From the NCBI RefSeq assembly GCF_947499945.1, contig NZ_CANMQD010000001.1, forward strand, positions 1,550,001 to 1,614,000: 64,000 bases of DNA, written 5' to 3'. Positions within the stretch are counted from its first letter, which is position 1. Every line of letters starts with the position of its first letter. The notes beneath the pieces are model-generated. The model worked only from the letters and a program-made list of their open reading frames with translations. It was not told where the DNA came from and did no database searches. This document shows positions 31,617 to 44,981 of the stretch, one piece after another. This stretch comes from an uncultured Sulfitobacter sp. (GTDB lineage: Bacteria; Pseudomonadota; Alphaproteobacteria; Rhodobacterales; Rhodobacteraceae). Made by a program: the position numbers and the translations under genes.

Positions 31617-31680
31617 GGGCCTTGAGGATGCGCGATAGACTTGTATCGTTGTCCAAGGTCTGAGGACATGAATCGAAAAG

Positions 31681-32925
31681 GTGTGTGTTGTGGCGTCATC
31701 GAAGAAAACTGGCTCTCCCCGTAAGAAAACAGGGAAGAGTGAGGCAATCGAAAGCAAGGTCGAAGATGCTGTTATAGTGGAGGCTGAAACCTCCACTGAC
31801 GCAACGTCAGTAGAAGTAAGTGATCAGCCTGATAAAGCAGAAAAATCTGAGGCAGAAGCGGCCACTGTTGCGGATGCGGCAGATCCCGATGTGCAGACCG
31901 TCGAGGAGATAGCCTTACAGCCGACAGAAGACGCGAAAGAAGCTGATGCGACGGAGCAAGAAATTTCACCAATGCCAGAAGGTGTTGCACCCGCACCAGA
32001 GGCCGAGAAGAAGAGCGTTTTCCTTCCTCTCGTTTTGGGCGGTATCGTCGCTGGCGCTATCGGATTCATGGCGTCCGAATATGAAGTTTTTGGTCAGGCT
32101 GACAGCGACATCACAACAAAACTGCGTAGTGACCTGAACACGCAGCAAGAGCGCATTGCAGCACTTGAGACAGCAGAGCCACCTGCCGTCGATATCCCGA
32201 CAGTGGACCTGTCGCCCATTGAGACGGAGTTGGCAGAAATCCAAGACCGGCTCGCAGCCCTCGAAGAACGTCCCGTTGTGTCTGTTCCCGAAGGCGTGGA
32301 TGCTGAAGCAATTGCCGCATATACTGCCGAACTTGAGGCGCTAAAAGCGTCAGCAGAAACACAGCGCAGCGAGATTGAAGCGCTTTTGAATAATGCCAAA
32401 AGCGTCGAGGAAGCTACCGCAGATGCGGCAAAAGCTGCCAGCGCACAAACCGCGATCGCAAAGATCGTATCCGCGATTGATGCGGGCCGGCCGTATTCTG
32501 ACGCGATTGCTACACTCAACGACCTTGATCTGGGTGAGATTGATCCCGCTCTTGCCGCCTCTGCCGACAGCGGCGTTGCGACGTTAAGCGTGCTACAAAG
32601 CGAGTTCCCTGCCGAGGCGCGGACTGCCCTCGCGGCGGCTCGTGCGACTGGTTCCGGTGACGGTCAGCAAGGGTTGGGCGGTTTTCTAAAGCGCTCCCTT
32701 GGTGCGCGCTCGGTCGCACCGAAAGAGGGCAATGATCCTGATGCAGTTTTGTCTCGCGCAGAAGCAGCAATCAAAAGAGGTGATCTTGCGACCACATTGA
32801 CTGAACTAGATACCCTGCCCGAAGAAGCGCAGGCCGCGATTGCGGACTGGCGTGCGGCGGCTGATGCTCGCATTGCCGCCCGCAACGCAGCCGATGCTTT
32901 GGCACAACGCCTGACGGCAGACTAA
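31681..32925 (+). CDS. Mitofilin/Mic60-like inner-membrane protein
   Basis: acidic N-term, single TM FLPLVLGGIVAGAIGFMA, coiled coil, C-terminal domain GVATLSVLQSEFPAEARTALAAAR; adjacent to hemY; start codon (GTG) uncertain. Confidence 0.82.
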   Translation: MCVVASSKKTGSPRKKTGKSEAIESKVEDAVIVEAETSTDATSVEVSDQPDKAEKSEAEAATVADAADPDVQTVEEIALQPTEDAKEADATEQEISPMPEGVAPAPEAEKKSVFLPLVLGGIVAGAIGFMASEYEVFGQADSDITTKLRSDLNTQQERIAALETAEPPAVDIPTVDLSPIETELAEIQDRLAALEERPVVSVPEGVDAEAIAAYTAELEALKASAETQRSEIEALLNNAKSVEEATADAAKAASAQTAIAKIVSAIDAGRPYSDAIATLNDLDLGEIDPALAASADSGVATLSVLQSEFPAEARTALAAARATGSGDGQQGLGGFLKRSLGARSVAPKEGNDPDAVLSRAEAAIKRGDLATTLTELDTLPEEAQAAIADWRAAADARIAARNAADALAQRLTAD

Positions 32926-32935
32926 GGAAAACAAT

Positions 32936-34420
32936 ATGCTCTGGTCCCTGATTAAAATCATCTTTTTCTTCTGTGTCGTTGCCGCGCTTGCGTGGGGGGC
33001 AAACCTTTTGCTTCAGGCCGATGGCGGTCTGCAATTCAGCGGCTTTGGGTTGGAGCTGAACCCCGGTCCGTTACAGTCAGTCATCCTGCTGATTCTGTTG
33101 GTGTTTGTGGTTTGGCTGTTCCTCAAGGTGATGTCTCTCTTGATTGCCGTTTTTAAGTTCCTCAACGGTGACGAGACAGCGCTTTCGCGTTACTTTGATC
33201 GCAACCGCGAGCGCAAAGGTTTTGACGCTTTGTCCGAAGGTATGCTGGCGCTTGCCAGTGGTGAAGGGACAGTCGCACTGGCGAAGGCGGCTAAGGCCGA
33301 GAAATATCTCAAAAAACCCGCTCTTACAAATCTGCTCACGGCGCAAGCTGCTGAGATGGCAGGTGATACGCGCAAAGCCGAAGAAACCTACCGCAAACTG
33401 GTCGAGAACGAGCAAACCCGTTTTGTTGGAGTGCGCGGTATTCTGAAACAAAAGCTTGCTGCGGGTGATACCGAGACTGCATTGCAGTTGGCCGAAAAGG
33501 CATTCGCGCTCAAGCCAAAGCATGAGGATACAGGTGATATTCTATTGCGTCTTCAGGCCGAGAAAGAAGACTGGACGGGCGCACGCAAAACGCTGAGCGC
33601 AAAGCTGCGCAATGGTCAACTGCCCCGTGACGTTCACAAGCGTCGCGATGCAGTACTTGCGTTGTCCGAAGCAAAAGACATTTTGGACGACGATAAGTCC
33701 ATAGAAGCACGTGAGGCTGCGATTGAAGCAAATCGCTTGTCACCTGACCTGATCCCTGCGGCAGTCATGGCAGCCAAAGGCTACATTTCACAAAACAAGC
33801 CACGCTATGCCACGCGTGTTCTGAAAAAAGCATGGGAAGCACGGCCACACCCCGACCTCGCCGCAGCCTTTGCCGCAATTGTGCCGGATGAAACGCCAAC
33901 TGCACGGATTAAACGTTTCGCCACCCTAACCAAGGTGAACCCGCAGCACCCTGAGACAAAGATGCTACTCTCCGAGTTGCACATCGCAAATGAGGATTTC
34001 CCCGAAGCGCGTCGTGCGCTGGGCAATCTGGTCGAGACTGATCCAGATGCGCGGTCTGTTACCCTTATGGCTGTGATTGAGCGCGGCGAAGGAGCGACTG
34101 ATACAGTTGTAAAAGGCTGGCTTGCCCGCGCGATTTCTGTGCCACGTGGTCCGCAATGGATCTGCGAAAGCTGCCAGCACATCCACAATGAGTGGAAGCC
34201 GATTTGCGAAAACTGTTCCAGCTTTGACACGCTTGAATGGAAACGTCCGCCTCTCTCAGAGGTTGCCTCCCCGACGGGGGTTCAGATGCTGCCATTGATC
34301 GTCGGCGCGCTTGAGGATAACTCAATCGCTGACGATGTTATTCCAGCTGATGAGAGTAGCACGATTGAAGATGCTGAGATCATCGAGGCAAAGATCGAAG
34401 CAGATGAAGAAAAAGATTAG
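32936..34420 (+). CDS. hemY: HemY-like TPR protein with C-terminal CxxC...CxxC ribbon
   Basis: two N-terminal TMs, TPR region, WICESCQHIHNEWKPICENCSSFDTLEW. Confidence 0.85.
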   Translation: MLWSLIKIIFFFCVVAALAWGANLLLQADGGLQFSGFGLELNPGPLQSVILLILLVFVVWLFLKVMSLLIAVFKFLNGDETALSRYFDRNRERKGFDALSEGMLALASGEGTVALAKAAKAEKYLKKPALTNLLTAQAAEMAGDTRKAEETYRKLVENEQTRFVGVRGILKQKLAAGDTETALQLAEKAFALKPKHEDTGDILLRLQAEKEDWTGARKTLSAKLRNGQLPRDVHKRRDAVLALSEAKDILDDDKSIEAREAAIEANRLSPDLIPAAVMAAKGYISQNKPRYATRVLKKAWEARPHPDLAAAFAAIVPDETPTARIKRFATLTKVNPQHPETKMLLSELHIANEDFPEARRALGNLVETDPDARSVTLMAVIERGEGATDTVVKGWLARAISVPRGPQWICESCQHIHNEWKPICENCSSFDTLEWKRPPLSEVASPTGVQMLPLIVGALEDNSIADDVIPADESSTIEDAEIIEAKIEADEEKD

Positions 34421-34472
34421 GACGCGAAGTAGTTAGCGCATGCTGGCTAGGCGGTCCTTTGTAGGGCGCGAT

Positions 34473-36704
34473 ATGTCTGATACCTTTACAATTCGTGTAC
34501 AAAATATGTCGTGCGGTGCATGTGCCGCACGTGCGCAAAAGGCATTGGATGGCGTCGATGGGATTGAGGGCGCTGCAGTCAATTTTGCCGACGAATCTGC
34601 ACGCTTTACGGTGGATTCTGCCAAGGCACTCAAGGACGTTTTCGCAGCGCTTGAAAAAGCAGGCTACCCTGGTGCGCTGAAAGAGGACGAAGACGCAGCG
34701 GCACGGCGTGAGGAAAAAGAGAACGACGTTATCGCCTTGCGCCGCGCAACATTGATTGCTGCCGCACTTGCCCTGCCTGTTTTCATTCTTGAAATGGGCA
34801 GCCACCTCTTTCCCGCGATGCATCATGCAATCCACAACAGCATCGGGACTGAAACATCGTGGCAGCTTCAATCGGTGCTGACCACAATCCTGATGTTTGG
34901 CCCGGGTTTGCGGTTTTTCCGCCGGGGTATTCCTGCGCTCTTCAAGGGTGCGCCGGACATGAACAGTCTTGTCGCATTGGGCACAGGCGCTGCTTATCTC
35001 TACTCCGTTTTTGTTTTAGCAGCGCCCGAGCTGCTGCCAGAGCAATCGCGTGCGGTCTATTTTGAATCCGCGTGTGTGATCATAGTGCTGATCCTCTTGG
35101 GTCGTTGGCTTGAGGCGCGGGCAAAGAACCGCACAGGCGCCGCGATTGAACGCCTGATCGGGTTGCGCCCCGATCTGGTCCGTGTCGAGGTTGAAGGGGA
35201 GTGGGTTGAACGCCCCCTTGCCGAACTTGTCTCGGGCCAAACATTCATGGTCCGCGCGGGAGAACGTATTGCCGCAGACGGTGAGGTGGTCAGCGGCCAC
35301 AGCGATGTGGATCAAAGCATGCTCACTGGTGAACCGATGCCTGTGTCAAAGACCGTTGGCGATGGGGTGACGGGCAGCACGATTAATACGGATGGAACCC
35401 TGATTTGCCGTGCTACGGCGATGGGCAGCGACAGCAAGCTTGCCCAGATTATTGCTCTTGTCGAAACTGCCCAAGGGGCGCGGCTGCCCATTCAAGCGTT
35501 GGTCGATCAGATTACCTTGAGGTTTGTGCCTGCTGTTCTCGTCGTTGCTGCCCTGACAATGCTGGTGTGGGGGCTGGTTGGGCCAGAGCCTAAGCTGCCA
35601 TTTATGCTGGTGGTTGGTGTTTCGGTTCTTATTATCGCATGCCCTTGCGCCATGGGGCTTGCGACGCCCACGTCTATTATGATCGGGACAGGACGTGCTG
35701 CTGAACTGGGTGTGTTGTTCCGCACGGGAACGGCATTGCAACATCTTCAGGGTGCAACGCTGGTTGCGTTTGACAAGACGGGAACCCTCACTGAAGGGCG
35801 ACCAACGCTCGTTGATATCATTCCTGCTCAGGGGAGTGATCGTGATGATGCCTTGACGATGATAGCTGCTGTTGAAGCGTCATCGCAACATCCTGCCGCA
35901 CGCGCTATTCTTGAAGCGGCGGAGGGGCTTTCCCTTCCTGAAGCCATGAATACCGAAGCGGTGGCAGGTCGCGGCGTCAGCGGCCAAGTCAACGGTGCGC
36001 AGCTTTATGTCGGCAAGCATGGTTGGATATCCGGTTTGGATGTTGATCTCAGCAGCTTTGACAAAGCGCGTGCAGCGGCGGAAGTAAAAGGGCAGACCGT
36101 CTTCTTTGCTGCCAAAGATGGTGCGCCGCTTGCGATGTTGGTGATTTCGGACAAGATCAAGTCCGGTGCTAAGACGGCGATTGAAGCGCTGCAAAAGCGC
36201 GGTGTCCGTGTCGCGGTGATCAGCGGTGATGGGCAGGCAGCTGTTGACCACCTTGCAGCGGAGTTGGGCATTGATGCGGTTGTTGCCGATGTCCTGCCAG
36301 AGGGTAAAATTGCCGCTCTCGATAGCTTGCGCAGAGGTGGTGATGTTATCGCCTTCGTGGGTGATGGTATCAATGATGCCCCTGCTTTGGCACATGCAGA
36401 TATCGGAATCGCGGTTGGCACAGGTACAGACGTGGCGATGGATGCTGCTGATGTTGTGCTGATGGGGGGCGATCCTGCTGGCGTTGCTGTCGCGGTAAGT
36501 GCCTCACAAAAAACGATGCGGAACATCCGTCAAAACCTCGTCTGGGCCTTTGGCTATAACGTGGCGCTTATCCCCGTTGCGGCAGGGGTGCTCTATCCGT
36601 TTTTCGGTATTTTGCTGTCGCCTGCATTGGCTGCGGGTGCGATGGGTCTTTCCTCGCTCTTTGTCCTGACCAACGCGCTTCGCCTACGCAAAATGGTAGC
36701 TTAA
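34473..36704 (+). CDS. copA: P1B-type Cu+ transporting ATPase
   Basis: HMA motif [14 protein letters not shown] in [28 protein letters not shown] near the C-terminus. Confidence 0.93.
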   Translation: MSDTFTIRVQNMSCGACAARAQKALDGVDGIEGAAVNFADESARFTVDSAKALKDVFAALEKAGYPGALKEDEDAAARREEKENDVIALRRATLIAAALALPVFILEMGSHLFPAMHHAIHNSIGTETSWQLQSVLTTILMFGPGLRFFRRGIPALFKGAPDMNSLVALGTGAAYLYSVFVLAAPELLPEQSRAVYFESACVIIVLILLGRWLEARAKNRTGAAIERLIGLRPDLVRVEVEGEWVERPLAELVSGQTFMVRAGERIAADGEVVSGHSDVDQSMLTGEPMPVSKTVGDGVTGSTINTDGTLICRATAMGSDSKLAQIIALVETAQGARLPIQALVDQITLRFVPAVLVVAALTMLVWGLVGPEPKLPFMLVVGVSVLIIACPCAMGLATPTSIMIGTGRAAELGVLFRTGTALQHLQGATLVAFDKTGTLTEGRPTLVDIIPAQGSDRDDALTMIAAVEASSQHPAARAILEAAEGLSLPEAMNTEAVAGRGVSGQVNGAQLYVGKHGWISGLDVDLSSFDKARAAAEVKGQTVFFAAKDGAPLAMLVISDKIKSGAKTAIEALQKRGVRVAVISGDGQAAVDHLAAELGIDAVVADVLPEGKIAALDSLRRGGDVIAFVGDGINDAPALAHADIGIAVGTGTDVAMDAADVVLMGGDPAGVAVAVSASQKTMRNIRQNLVWAFGYNVALIPVAAGVLYPFFGILLSPALAAGAMGLSSLFVLTNALRLRKMVA

Positions 36705-36707
36705 CAT

Positions 36708-36748
36708 AAAACGCCGCCGCGTGGATTTGACCCCTGCGGCGGCGTTTT
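36708..36748. terminator. Bidirectional terminator between convergent copA and gyrB
   Basis: AAAACGCCGCCGC...GCGGCGGCGTTTT perfect 13-bp inverted repeat. Confidence 0.9.
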
Positions 36749-36770
36749 CAACTCTAGCTGACGAATAGCG

Positions 36771-39281
<2,511 letters not shown>

Positions 39282-40379
39282 TCATGTCAGTGTACTGACC
39301 GTTGAAACACCTTCTTCATCTGTCACCAGAATGGTCTGAGCACGCGAGCCCATCGCTTCAAAAAGGCCGTCTTCGGTGCCCGTCATCCATGCCTGTGCAC
39401 CCAGTGCAACAATTTCGTCATAGAGCGCTGCACGACGGTCGGCATCAAGGTGTGCAGCGACTTCATCCAGCAACAGCAGCGGCGGAGCGCCAAAATCACT
39501 GGCCAGCGCACGAGCATTCGCAAGGATGAGAGAGACCAACAGCGCCTTCTGCTCTCCCGTTGAGCAGTCCCGCGCCGCAACACCTTTTGCAGCATATGTG
39601 CCAAATAAATCAGCACGGTGCGGTCCAATTAGCGTCCGTCCAGCCTTGAGATCACGCATACGTCCGTCAGCCAGCGCCGAACGCATTGTATCCACATCGT
39701 CAGGCATCTCGCATTCCAGCGTGAGTGTCGCAGTTGGAAAAGCGGTCTCTGCCGCCTCCTGCGCATCTGCTAGTGCTTTGAGGGCATGCAGGCGGTTATG
39801 ATGAATTGCCACTGCGGTCTCAGCCATGCGCGCCTCAAGTGCGCCATACCATGAAGGTTCACGTACCATGTCTTTGAGAAGGCGATTCCGCTCTCGCATG
39901 GCCTTTTCATAGGCAAGCGAAATTTCGGCATGATCAGGGAGAAAGCTTAGCGTGATACGGTCGAGAAACCGGCGCCGCCCTTCTGCACCTTCAATCCAAA
40001 GGCGGTCCATTGATGGAATAAGCCACAGAACGCGCGCAATACGCCCTAGCGCCGTCTGTGGCGCAGGCTTGCCATCAATACGCACCTGCCGTGCGGCACC
40101 CTTCTCAGAGACGATTTCAATTTCGCTGACGCCTAAGGGGCCGTGTAGCAAAGCCGTAATTTTCCATCCAACGGCTTCGGGGCGGCGGGTCATGTCCTCA
40201 GCGCTTGCACGGCGCAGACCACGACCTGGGGAGAGGAGCGAGATCGCTTCGAGTATATTCGTCTTGCCCGCACCATTGTTGCCATGGATTGCAACAGGTT
40301 GTGCGCCCACTTCGATTACGGCCCGCTTATGCGATCGGAAGTGTGAAAGCGTCAATTTAGAAAGATAGAGGCCAGCCAT
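39282..40379 (-). CDS. recF: DNA replication/repair protein RecF
   Basis: LTLSHFRSHKRAVIEVG, GNNGAGKTNILEAISLLSPGRGLR. Confidence 0.95.
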   Translation of the reverse strand: MAGLYLSKLTLSHFRSHKRAVIEVGAQPVAIHGNNGAGKTNILEAISLLSPGRGLRRASAEDMTRRPEAVGWKITALLHGPLGVSEIEIVSEKGAARQVRIDGKPAPQTALGRIARVLWLIPSMDRLWIEGAEGRRRFLDRITLSFLPDHAEISLAYEKAMRERNRLLKDMVREPSWYGALEARMAETAVAIHHNRLHALKALADAQEAAETAFPTATLTLECEMPDDVDTMRSALADGRMRDLKAGRTLIGPHRADLFGTYAAKGVAARDCSTGEQKALLVSLILANARALASDFGAPPLLLLDEVAAHLDADRRAALYDEIVALGAQAWMTGTEDGLFEAMGSRAQTILVTDEEGVSTVSTLT

Positions 40380-40436
40380 CAGAGGTCGGTTTCTTCAAAA
40401 GAAAGCGCACGAAATTTTTCAACAATTCCGCACCCC

Positions 40437-41555
40437 TTATACACGCATTGGCATCACAACATAGACGGCGGAGGTGTCGTTGCCCTCACGCATCAGTGTA
40501 GGATCACCAGAGGAGTTAAACATGAACACAGCATTCTCACGGTCCACCTGAGAGGCGATCTCCAGCAGGTATTTCGCGTTGAAACCAATTTCCAAACGCT
40601 CGTCGGAATAAGCTACAGCCAATTCTTCTTCTGCAGCGCCGCTGTCCGGTGCATTTACGGAAAGGATCAAGCGGTCCTCATCAAGTTGCAACTTTACGGC
40701 ACGCGACCGCTCGGAACTTACAGTCGCCACACGGTCAACAGCGCGGGCAAAATCGGCAGCATCTACTTCAAGTTTGCGAGTGTTCCCCTGCGGAATAACA
40801 CGTGTATAATCGGGGAACGTTCCATCAATCACCTTTGATGTCAGGGTGATCAGCGGCGTGGCAAAGCGCACTTTTGTCTCGGACACTGATACGGCAATTT
40901 CCATGTCATCATCGTCTAGCAGCTTGCGCAATTCACCAACAGTCTTACGCGGTATAATCACACCGGGCATATCTGAAGCATCGGCGGGCATATCGGCGTC
41001 GATCCGGGCAAGCCGGTGGCCATCAGTGGCCACGCAGCGCAGCTTTTTGCCGCCGTCACCTTCGGCGATGTGCATGTACACACCGTTGAGATAGTAACGG
41101 GTTTCTTCCGTGGAAATCGCGAATTTTGACTTATCAAACAGGCGGCGCAGGACTGCGGCGTTGGCAGAGAAGTTCGACGCATACTCCGACGTCGCCATCA
41201 CGGGAAAATCTTCCTTGGGCAGCGTCGCGAGGGAAAAGTTCGAGCGACCCGCTTCAACGGTCAAACGACCAGCGGCATTGTCGGCTGTTAGAGAGACGAG
41301 CGCACCATCCGGCAACTTGCGAACAATCTCGTGCAGTGTTGTCGCGGCAACTGTCGTGGCGCCTGCGCGCTCGACTTGGGCTGGGGCCTTATCGACGACT
41401 TCGATGTCGAGGTCGGTTGCACGGAAGGAGACATCGCTGCCTTCAGCTTCGATCAGGACGTTCGCAAGGATCGGGATTGTATTGCGGCGCTCAACCACGG
41501 ACTGTGCCTGGCTGACGGCTTTGAGCAACGCGGCGCGTTCGATGCTGAATTTCAT
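40437..41555 (-). CDS. dnaN: DNA polymerase III beta sliding clamp
   Basis: MKFSIERAALLKAVSQAQSVVERRNTIPILANVLIEA; C-terminal VYVVMPMRV. Confidence 0.97.
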   Translation of the reverse strand: MKFSIERAALLKAVSQAQSVVERRNTIPILANVLIEAEGSDVSFRATDLDIEVVDKAPAQVERAGATTVAATTLHEIVRKLPDGALVSLTADNAAGRLTVEAGRSNFSLATLPKEDFPVMATSEYASNFSANAAVLRRLFDKSKFAISTEETRYYLNGVYMHIAEGDGGKKLRCVATDGHRLARIDADMPADASDMPGVIIPRKTVGELRKLLDDDDMEIAVSVSETKVRFATPLITLTSKVIDGTFPDYTRVIPQGNTRKLEVDAADFARAVDRVATVSSERSRAVKLQLDEDRLILSVNAPDSGAAEEELAVAYSDERLEIGFNAKYLLEIASQVDRENAVFMFNSSGDPTLMREGNDTSAVYVVMPMRV

Positions 41556-41639
41556 ATGCCTAATCTCCACTGCACAGGGTTGGGAAAATTAACGTACCCG
41601 CTTTGTGCCTGATCACAAGACTTAACGGTGTTGAAACGT

Positions 41640-41665
41640 AAAAGGCGACCCTGTGGAGGGCCGCC
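41640..41665 (-). terminator. Intrinsic terminator downstream of dnaA
   Basis: minus strand GGCGGCCCT-CCAC-AGGGTCGCC (one G.U) followed by TTTT. Confidence 0.7.
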
Positions 41666-41693
41666 CTGTGGCATCGCTGCATCGCACTGAGTA

Positions 41694-43082
41694 CTATGCC
41701 TCGAGCGAGCGGCGCAAAAGCTCTAGATCTTCTGCGATTTGGCCGTCTGATACCTTCAGTTCTTCGATCCGCTTCACACCATGCATAACTGTCGTGTGAT
41801 CACGACCGCCAAAGCGACGGCCAATTTCAGGCAGCGAGCGGCTTGTCATATGCTTGCACAAATACATGGCGACCTGACGGGGCCGCGCATAGCTGCGCAA
41901 ACGTTTGGGGCCGATCATGTCAGAGAGGCGGATGTTATAGTGGTCGGATACTTTGCGCTGTATCTCCTCTACTGTGATTTTACGCTCCGAAGCACGCAGG
42001 ACATCGGCAAGGCAATCCTGCGTTAGTTCCATATCGATTCGACGACCGACGAGCGAAGCAAAGGCAAACAGACGCGTCAATGCTCCCTCAAGAACACGCA
42101 CATTTGTCGAGATACGATGGGCAAGGAACGCAAGGATATCATCGTCCATCTCAAGCTCGGGGTAAGAGGCGCGGTGCACATCTACTTTTGTCTGCAGGAT
42201 GCCGAGGCGCAGCTCATAATCAGTGGGATGAAGATCAACCACCAGACCGCATTGTAACCGTGACTTCACGCGGTCCTCGAGATCTTTGATATCCTGCGGT
42301 GCACGGTCAGCTGAAATGATAATCTGCTTGTTTTGGTCCACCAGCGCGTTGAACGTATGAAAGAACTCTTCTTGCGTACTGTCCTTACCTGCGATGAACT
42401 GAACATCGTCTACCATCAATACGTCAACTGTGCGGAAGATTTCCTTAAAGTCCATCATTTTGCGATCACGCAGTGCTTGAACAAAGCGGTACATGAATTG
42501 CTCGGCTGACAAATAGAGCACGTTCAGTTCCGGTCTGCGTGCCTGTAGCTCTTGGGCGATGGCATGCATGAGATGCGTTTTACCCAGACCAACACCACCG
42601 TAAAGAAACAGCGGATTGAAGGTTACAGGACCACCCTCGGCGACACGGCGGGCGGCGGCATGCGCAAGCTCGTTCGGCTTACCGACAACAAAAGTGTCAA
42701 ACGAGAAACGCCTTTCCAGCGGCGCGGTATAAACCGAAGATGTATTCACAGGCTTGGGAGCTGCTGCGCGAGCTGGGGTGATCGCATCGGTCTGGCGGGT
42801 AACAAGGTCTGGCTTAGCGCTTGCGACTTCAAAATTCAGACGCGTTACGTCGGCGTCAAAGCCCTTCATCTCATGCAAGATAAGATCAGAGAAGTTTTGT
42901 GAGACGTAATTACCGAAAAAGTTGGTTGGCACGCTCAGCGTTGCAATGCCGTCCAATGTCTGACCCAACATGAGTGGATCAATCCAAGTGGTAAAGTTGT
43001 TTTGCCCGACTGTCTTAAGCAGCCGTTGCTTAACATTGGCCCATTCTTCGCGTGTCATACTTTTACTACCACCATCAATCAT
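41694..43082 (-). CDS. dnaA: Chromosomal replication initiator DnaA
   Basis: FDTFVVGKPNELAHAAA, NPLFLYGGVGLGKTHLMHAI, VDDVQFIAGKDSTQEEFFHTFN, GGRDHTTVMHGVKRIE; start set at MIDGGSKSMTREEW after a GGGGG RBS, alternative start at 43058. Confidence 0.96.
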   Translation of the reverse strand: MIDGGSKSMTREEWANVKQRLLKTVGQNNFTTWIDPLMLGQTLDGIATLSVPTNFFGNYVSQNFSDLILHEMKGFDADVTRLNFEVASAKPDLVTRQTDAITPARAAAPKPVNTSSVYTAPLERRFSFDTFVVGKPNELAHAAARRVAEGGPVTFNPLFLYGGVGLGKTHLMHAIAQELQARRPELNVLYLSAEQFMYRFVQALRDRKMMDFKEIFRTVDVLMVDDVQFIAGKDSTQEEFFHTFNALVDQNKQIIISADRAPQDIKDLEDRVKSRLQCGLVVDLHPTDYELRLGILQTKVDVHRASYPELEMDDDILAFLAHRISTNVRVLEGALTRLFAFASLVGRRIDMELTQDCLADVLRASERKITVEEIQRKVSDHYNIRLSDMIGPKRLRSYARPRQVAMYLCKHMTSRSLPEIGRRFGGRDHTTVMHGVKRIEELKVSDGQIAEDLELLRRSLEA

Positions 43083-43379
43083 GCTGCCCCCTGCAGCAAA
43101 GTCCCGATCAGCCACACGAACAAACACAGGCCGTTCCGGTCCCATCGGAAAACCGGCCCAATCCGTCGGACTGTTATTCTTTTGCGAACGCACTTTTTGG
43201 CACAAATGTACCGCCAAAGAACGAGCGACATCGTTATATAATCGTGACAGGCAATACTGCTGGCAGCAGAACTTGCAGCTCATCTCAATGGCGTTTTGTG
43301 CCATTGGAAGAGACCTTCAAATCAAGCACCACCTCTAGCAAAATGGTTCTCGATGATCGGGTCTGTCCCCCTGCGATGT

Positions 43380-43463
43380 GAATCGCTCACCCTTCGTAGC
43401 AAGGTCGGACAGCGCGTTTCAACACATCTTACTTGTTGACTCTGTGTTTGCTGAAAAAGAATC
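43380..43463. promoter_or_regulatory. Cluster of three GANTC (CcrM) sites upstream of dnaA
   Basis: GAATC 43380-43384, GACTC 43438-43442, GAATC 43459-43463. Confidence 0.6.
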
Positions 43464-43488
43464 TCACGACCCTCTGAAAGGGGTCCTG

Positions 43489-43524
43489 AAAACAACACAG
43501 GCGCCACCATTGGTGACGCCTGTG
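43489..43524 (-). terminator. rpsT intrinsic terminator
   Basis: minus strand CACAGGCGTCACC-AAT-GGTGGCGCCTGTG followed by TTGTTTTC. Confidence 0.85.
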
Positions 43525-43548
43525 CGAAGTCTCTGAACAGGTAGTTGA

Positions 43549-43812
43549 TTAAGCGATTGCTTTAACCCGTGCGGCCAGACGCGACATTTTACGTGAGGCT
43601 GTGTTCTTGTGGTAAACGCCTTTTGTAACACCGCGCATCAGCTCTGGCTGTGCCGCTTTGAGTGCTGCAACGGCGTCATCTTTTACGCCAGATTCGATTG
43701 CTTCTTCGACCTTGCGGATGAATGTGCGGATACGTGAGCGACGTGCTTTGTTGATCGCAAAACGCTTCTCGTTCTGACGTGCGCGTTTCTTTGCTTGTGG
43801 TGTATTGGCCAT
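43549..43812 (-). CDS. rpsT: 30S ribosomal protein S20
   Basis: [39 protein letters not shown]. Confidence 0.97.
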   Translation of the reverse strand: MANTPQAKKRARQNEKRFAINKARRSRIRTFIRKVEEAIESGVKDDAVAALKAAQPELMRGVTKGVYHKNTASRKMSRLAARVKAIA

Positions 43813-43985
43813 GAGGATCGTCCTATCAATTTATTCGTGTCAAAGCGTGCAAACTCTCCCGAGGGGGAAGGACACCGATAGGTGATTCTAGCCTGAGCGG
43901 GCTGCACGCGCATGTATGTGGTGGCCTATAACGGTGTTTGGTCAGTGTTGTAAAGGTCGCTGTGCCAGCTGACGTTAACAAGGCA

Positions 43986-44861
43986 TCAATCAGCCTCGGT
44001 CTTTCCTCCCCCAGAGAGAGGCAATGGCTCTTTGAAAGTCAACGTACGGTAGGGGAACGGAATTTCTATCCCAGCATCATCAAGTGCTCGTTTTACCTTT
44101 GATACTACTTCATCGCGAGATTTTCGAATTTCCAGAGGAGTGGATCCGGTCCACCAGGTCACTTCGAAATTGATGGACGACGATGCGAATTCCTGGGCAA
44201 AAATTTGCACAGGTTTTTCGTCTGTTTCCACGGTTTCGCATGATTTCACCGCATCAGCGATTACTGTTCGGGCTTCATCAACATCAACGTCATACGCAAC
44301 ACCACAAATAACGGTCACCCGCCTTTGATCTTTATCGGTTCGCACCGTCACTGCGTTTTTGAAAAGAATTGAATTTGGTATGATAACGAGTTGTCCGTCG
44401 GTCTGCCTTATGTGGCTTTCACGAATAGCGATATGCGTCACTTGTCCTTCGATCCCCTCACACTCGATATGATCCCCAATTCGCATTTCGCGGCGAAAGA
44501 GAATGATAATACCAGCCAGAAAATTCTCGAACACGTCCTTGAAGGCAAAACCAATCGCCACTGAACCAATACCTAAACCGGCAAGCATGCTTGACGGTGT
44601 TAACCCTGGGAAAAGGATGATCGCGGCAATCATAATCCCCGCCATCCATACAATGATCGAACTGATTAAAGTGAACAGTTCTTTTAGGCTTTGCCTAAGA
44701 TTGCTGCGCTTCAAAACGCGTCTGATGATTGTCGAGACTAGTTTGTTCAGCAGCCACGTGGCCAGTAACACCACCAATGCAACAACGAGTTGCGGCACAA
44801 GCTCAATTGCACCTGTTGCCATAACATGTAGTTGTTCAATCAGAATGTTTACTGGTTCCAA
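43986..44861 (-). CDS. Small-conductance mechanosensitive channel (MscS family)
   Basis: AGLGIGSVAIGFAFKDVFENFLAGIIILFRREMRIGD. Confidence 0.93.
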   Translation of the reverse strand: MEPVNILIEQLHVMATGAIELVPQLVVALVVLLATWLLNKLVSTIIRRVLKRSNLRQSLKELFTLISSIIVWMAGIMIAAIILFPGLTPSSMLAGLGIGSVAIGFAFKDVFENFLAGIIILFRREMRIGDHIECEGIEGQVTHIAIRESHIRQTDGQLVIIPNSILFKNAVTVRTDKDQRRVTVICGVAYDVDVDEARTVIADAVKSCETVETDEKPVQIFAQEFASSSINFEVTWWTGSTPLEIRKSRDEVVSKVKRALDDAGIEIPFPYRTLTFKEPLPLSGGGKTEAD

Positions 44862-44981
44862 GGCTGTCTACTCCAACAAATTCCATTGGAGAGACAACAG
44901 TACCAGCATGTCAAAGGTTCCGTTTAACGAGAAACTAAAAGCACTTGTTCAAAATGGCAGTAGCTTCTTTAGGAGTTACCG

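Noticed and set aside
43083-43304. N-terminal extension of the dnaA ORF
   Set aside because: Sequence (MAQNAIEMSCKFCCQQ...) is not DnaA-like; better RBS/start at 43082.
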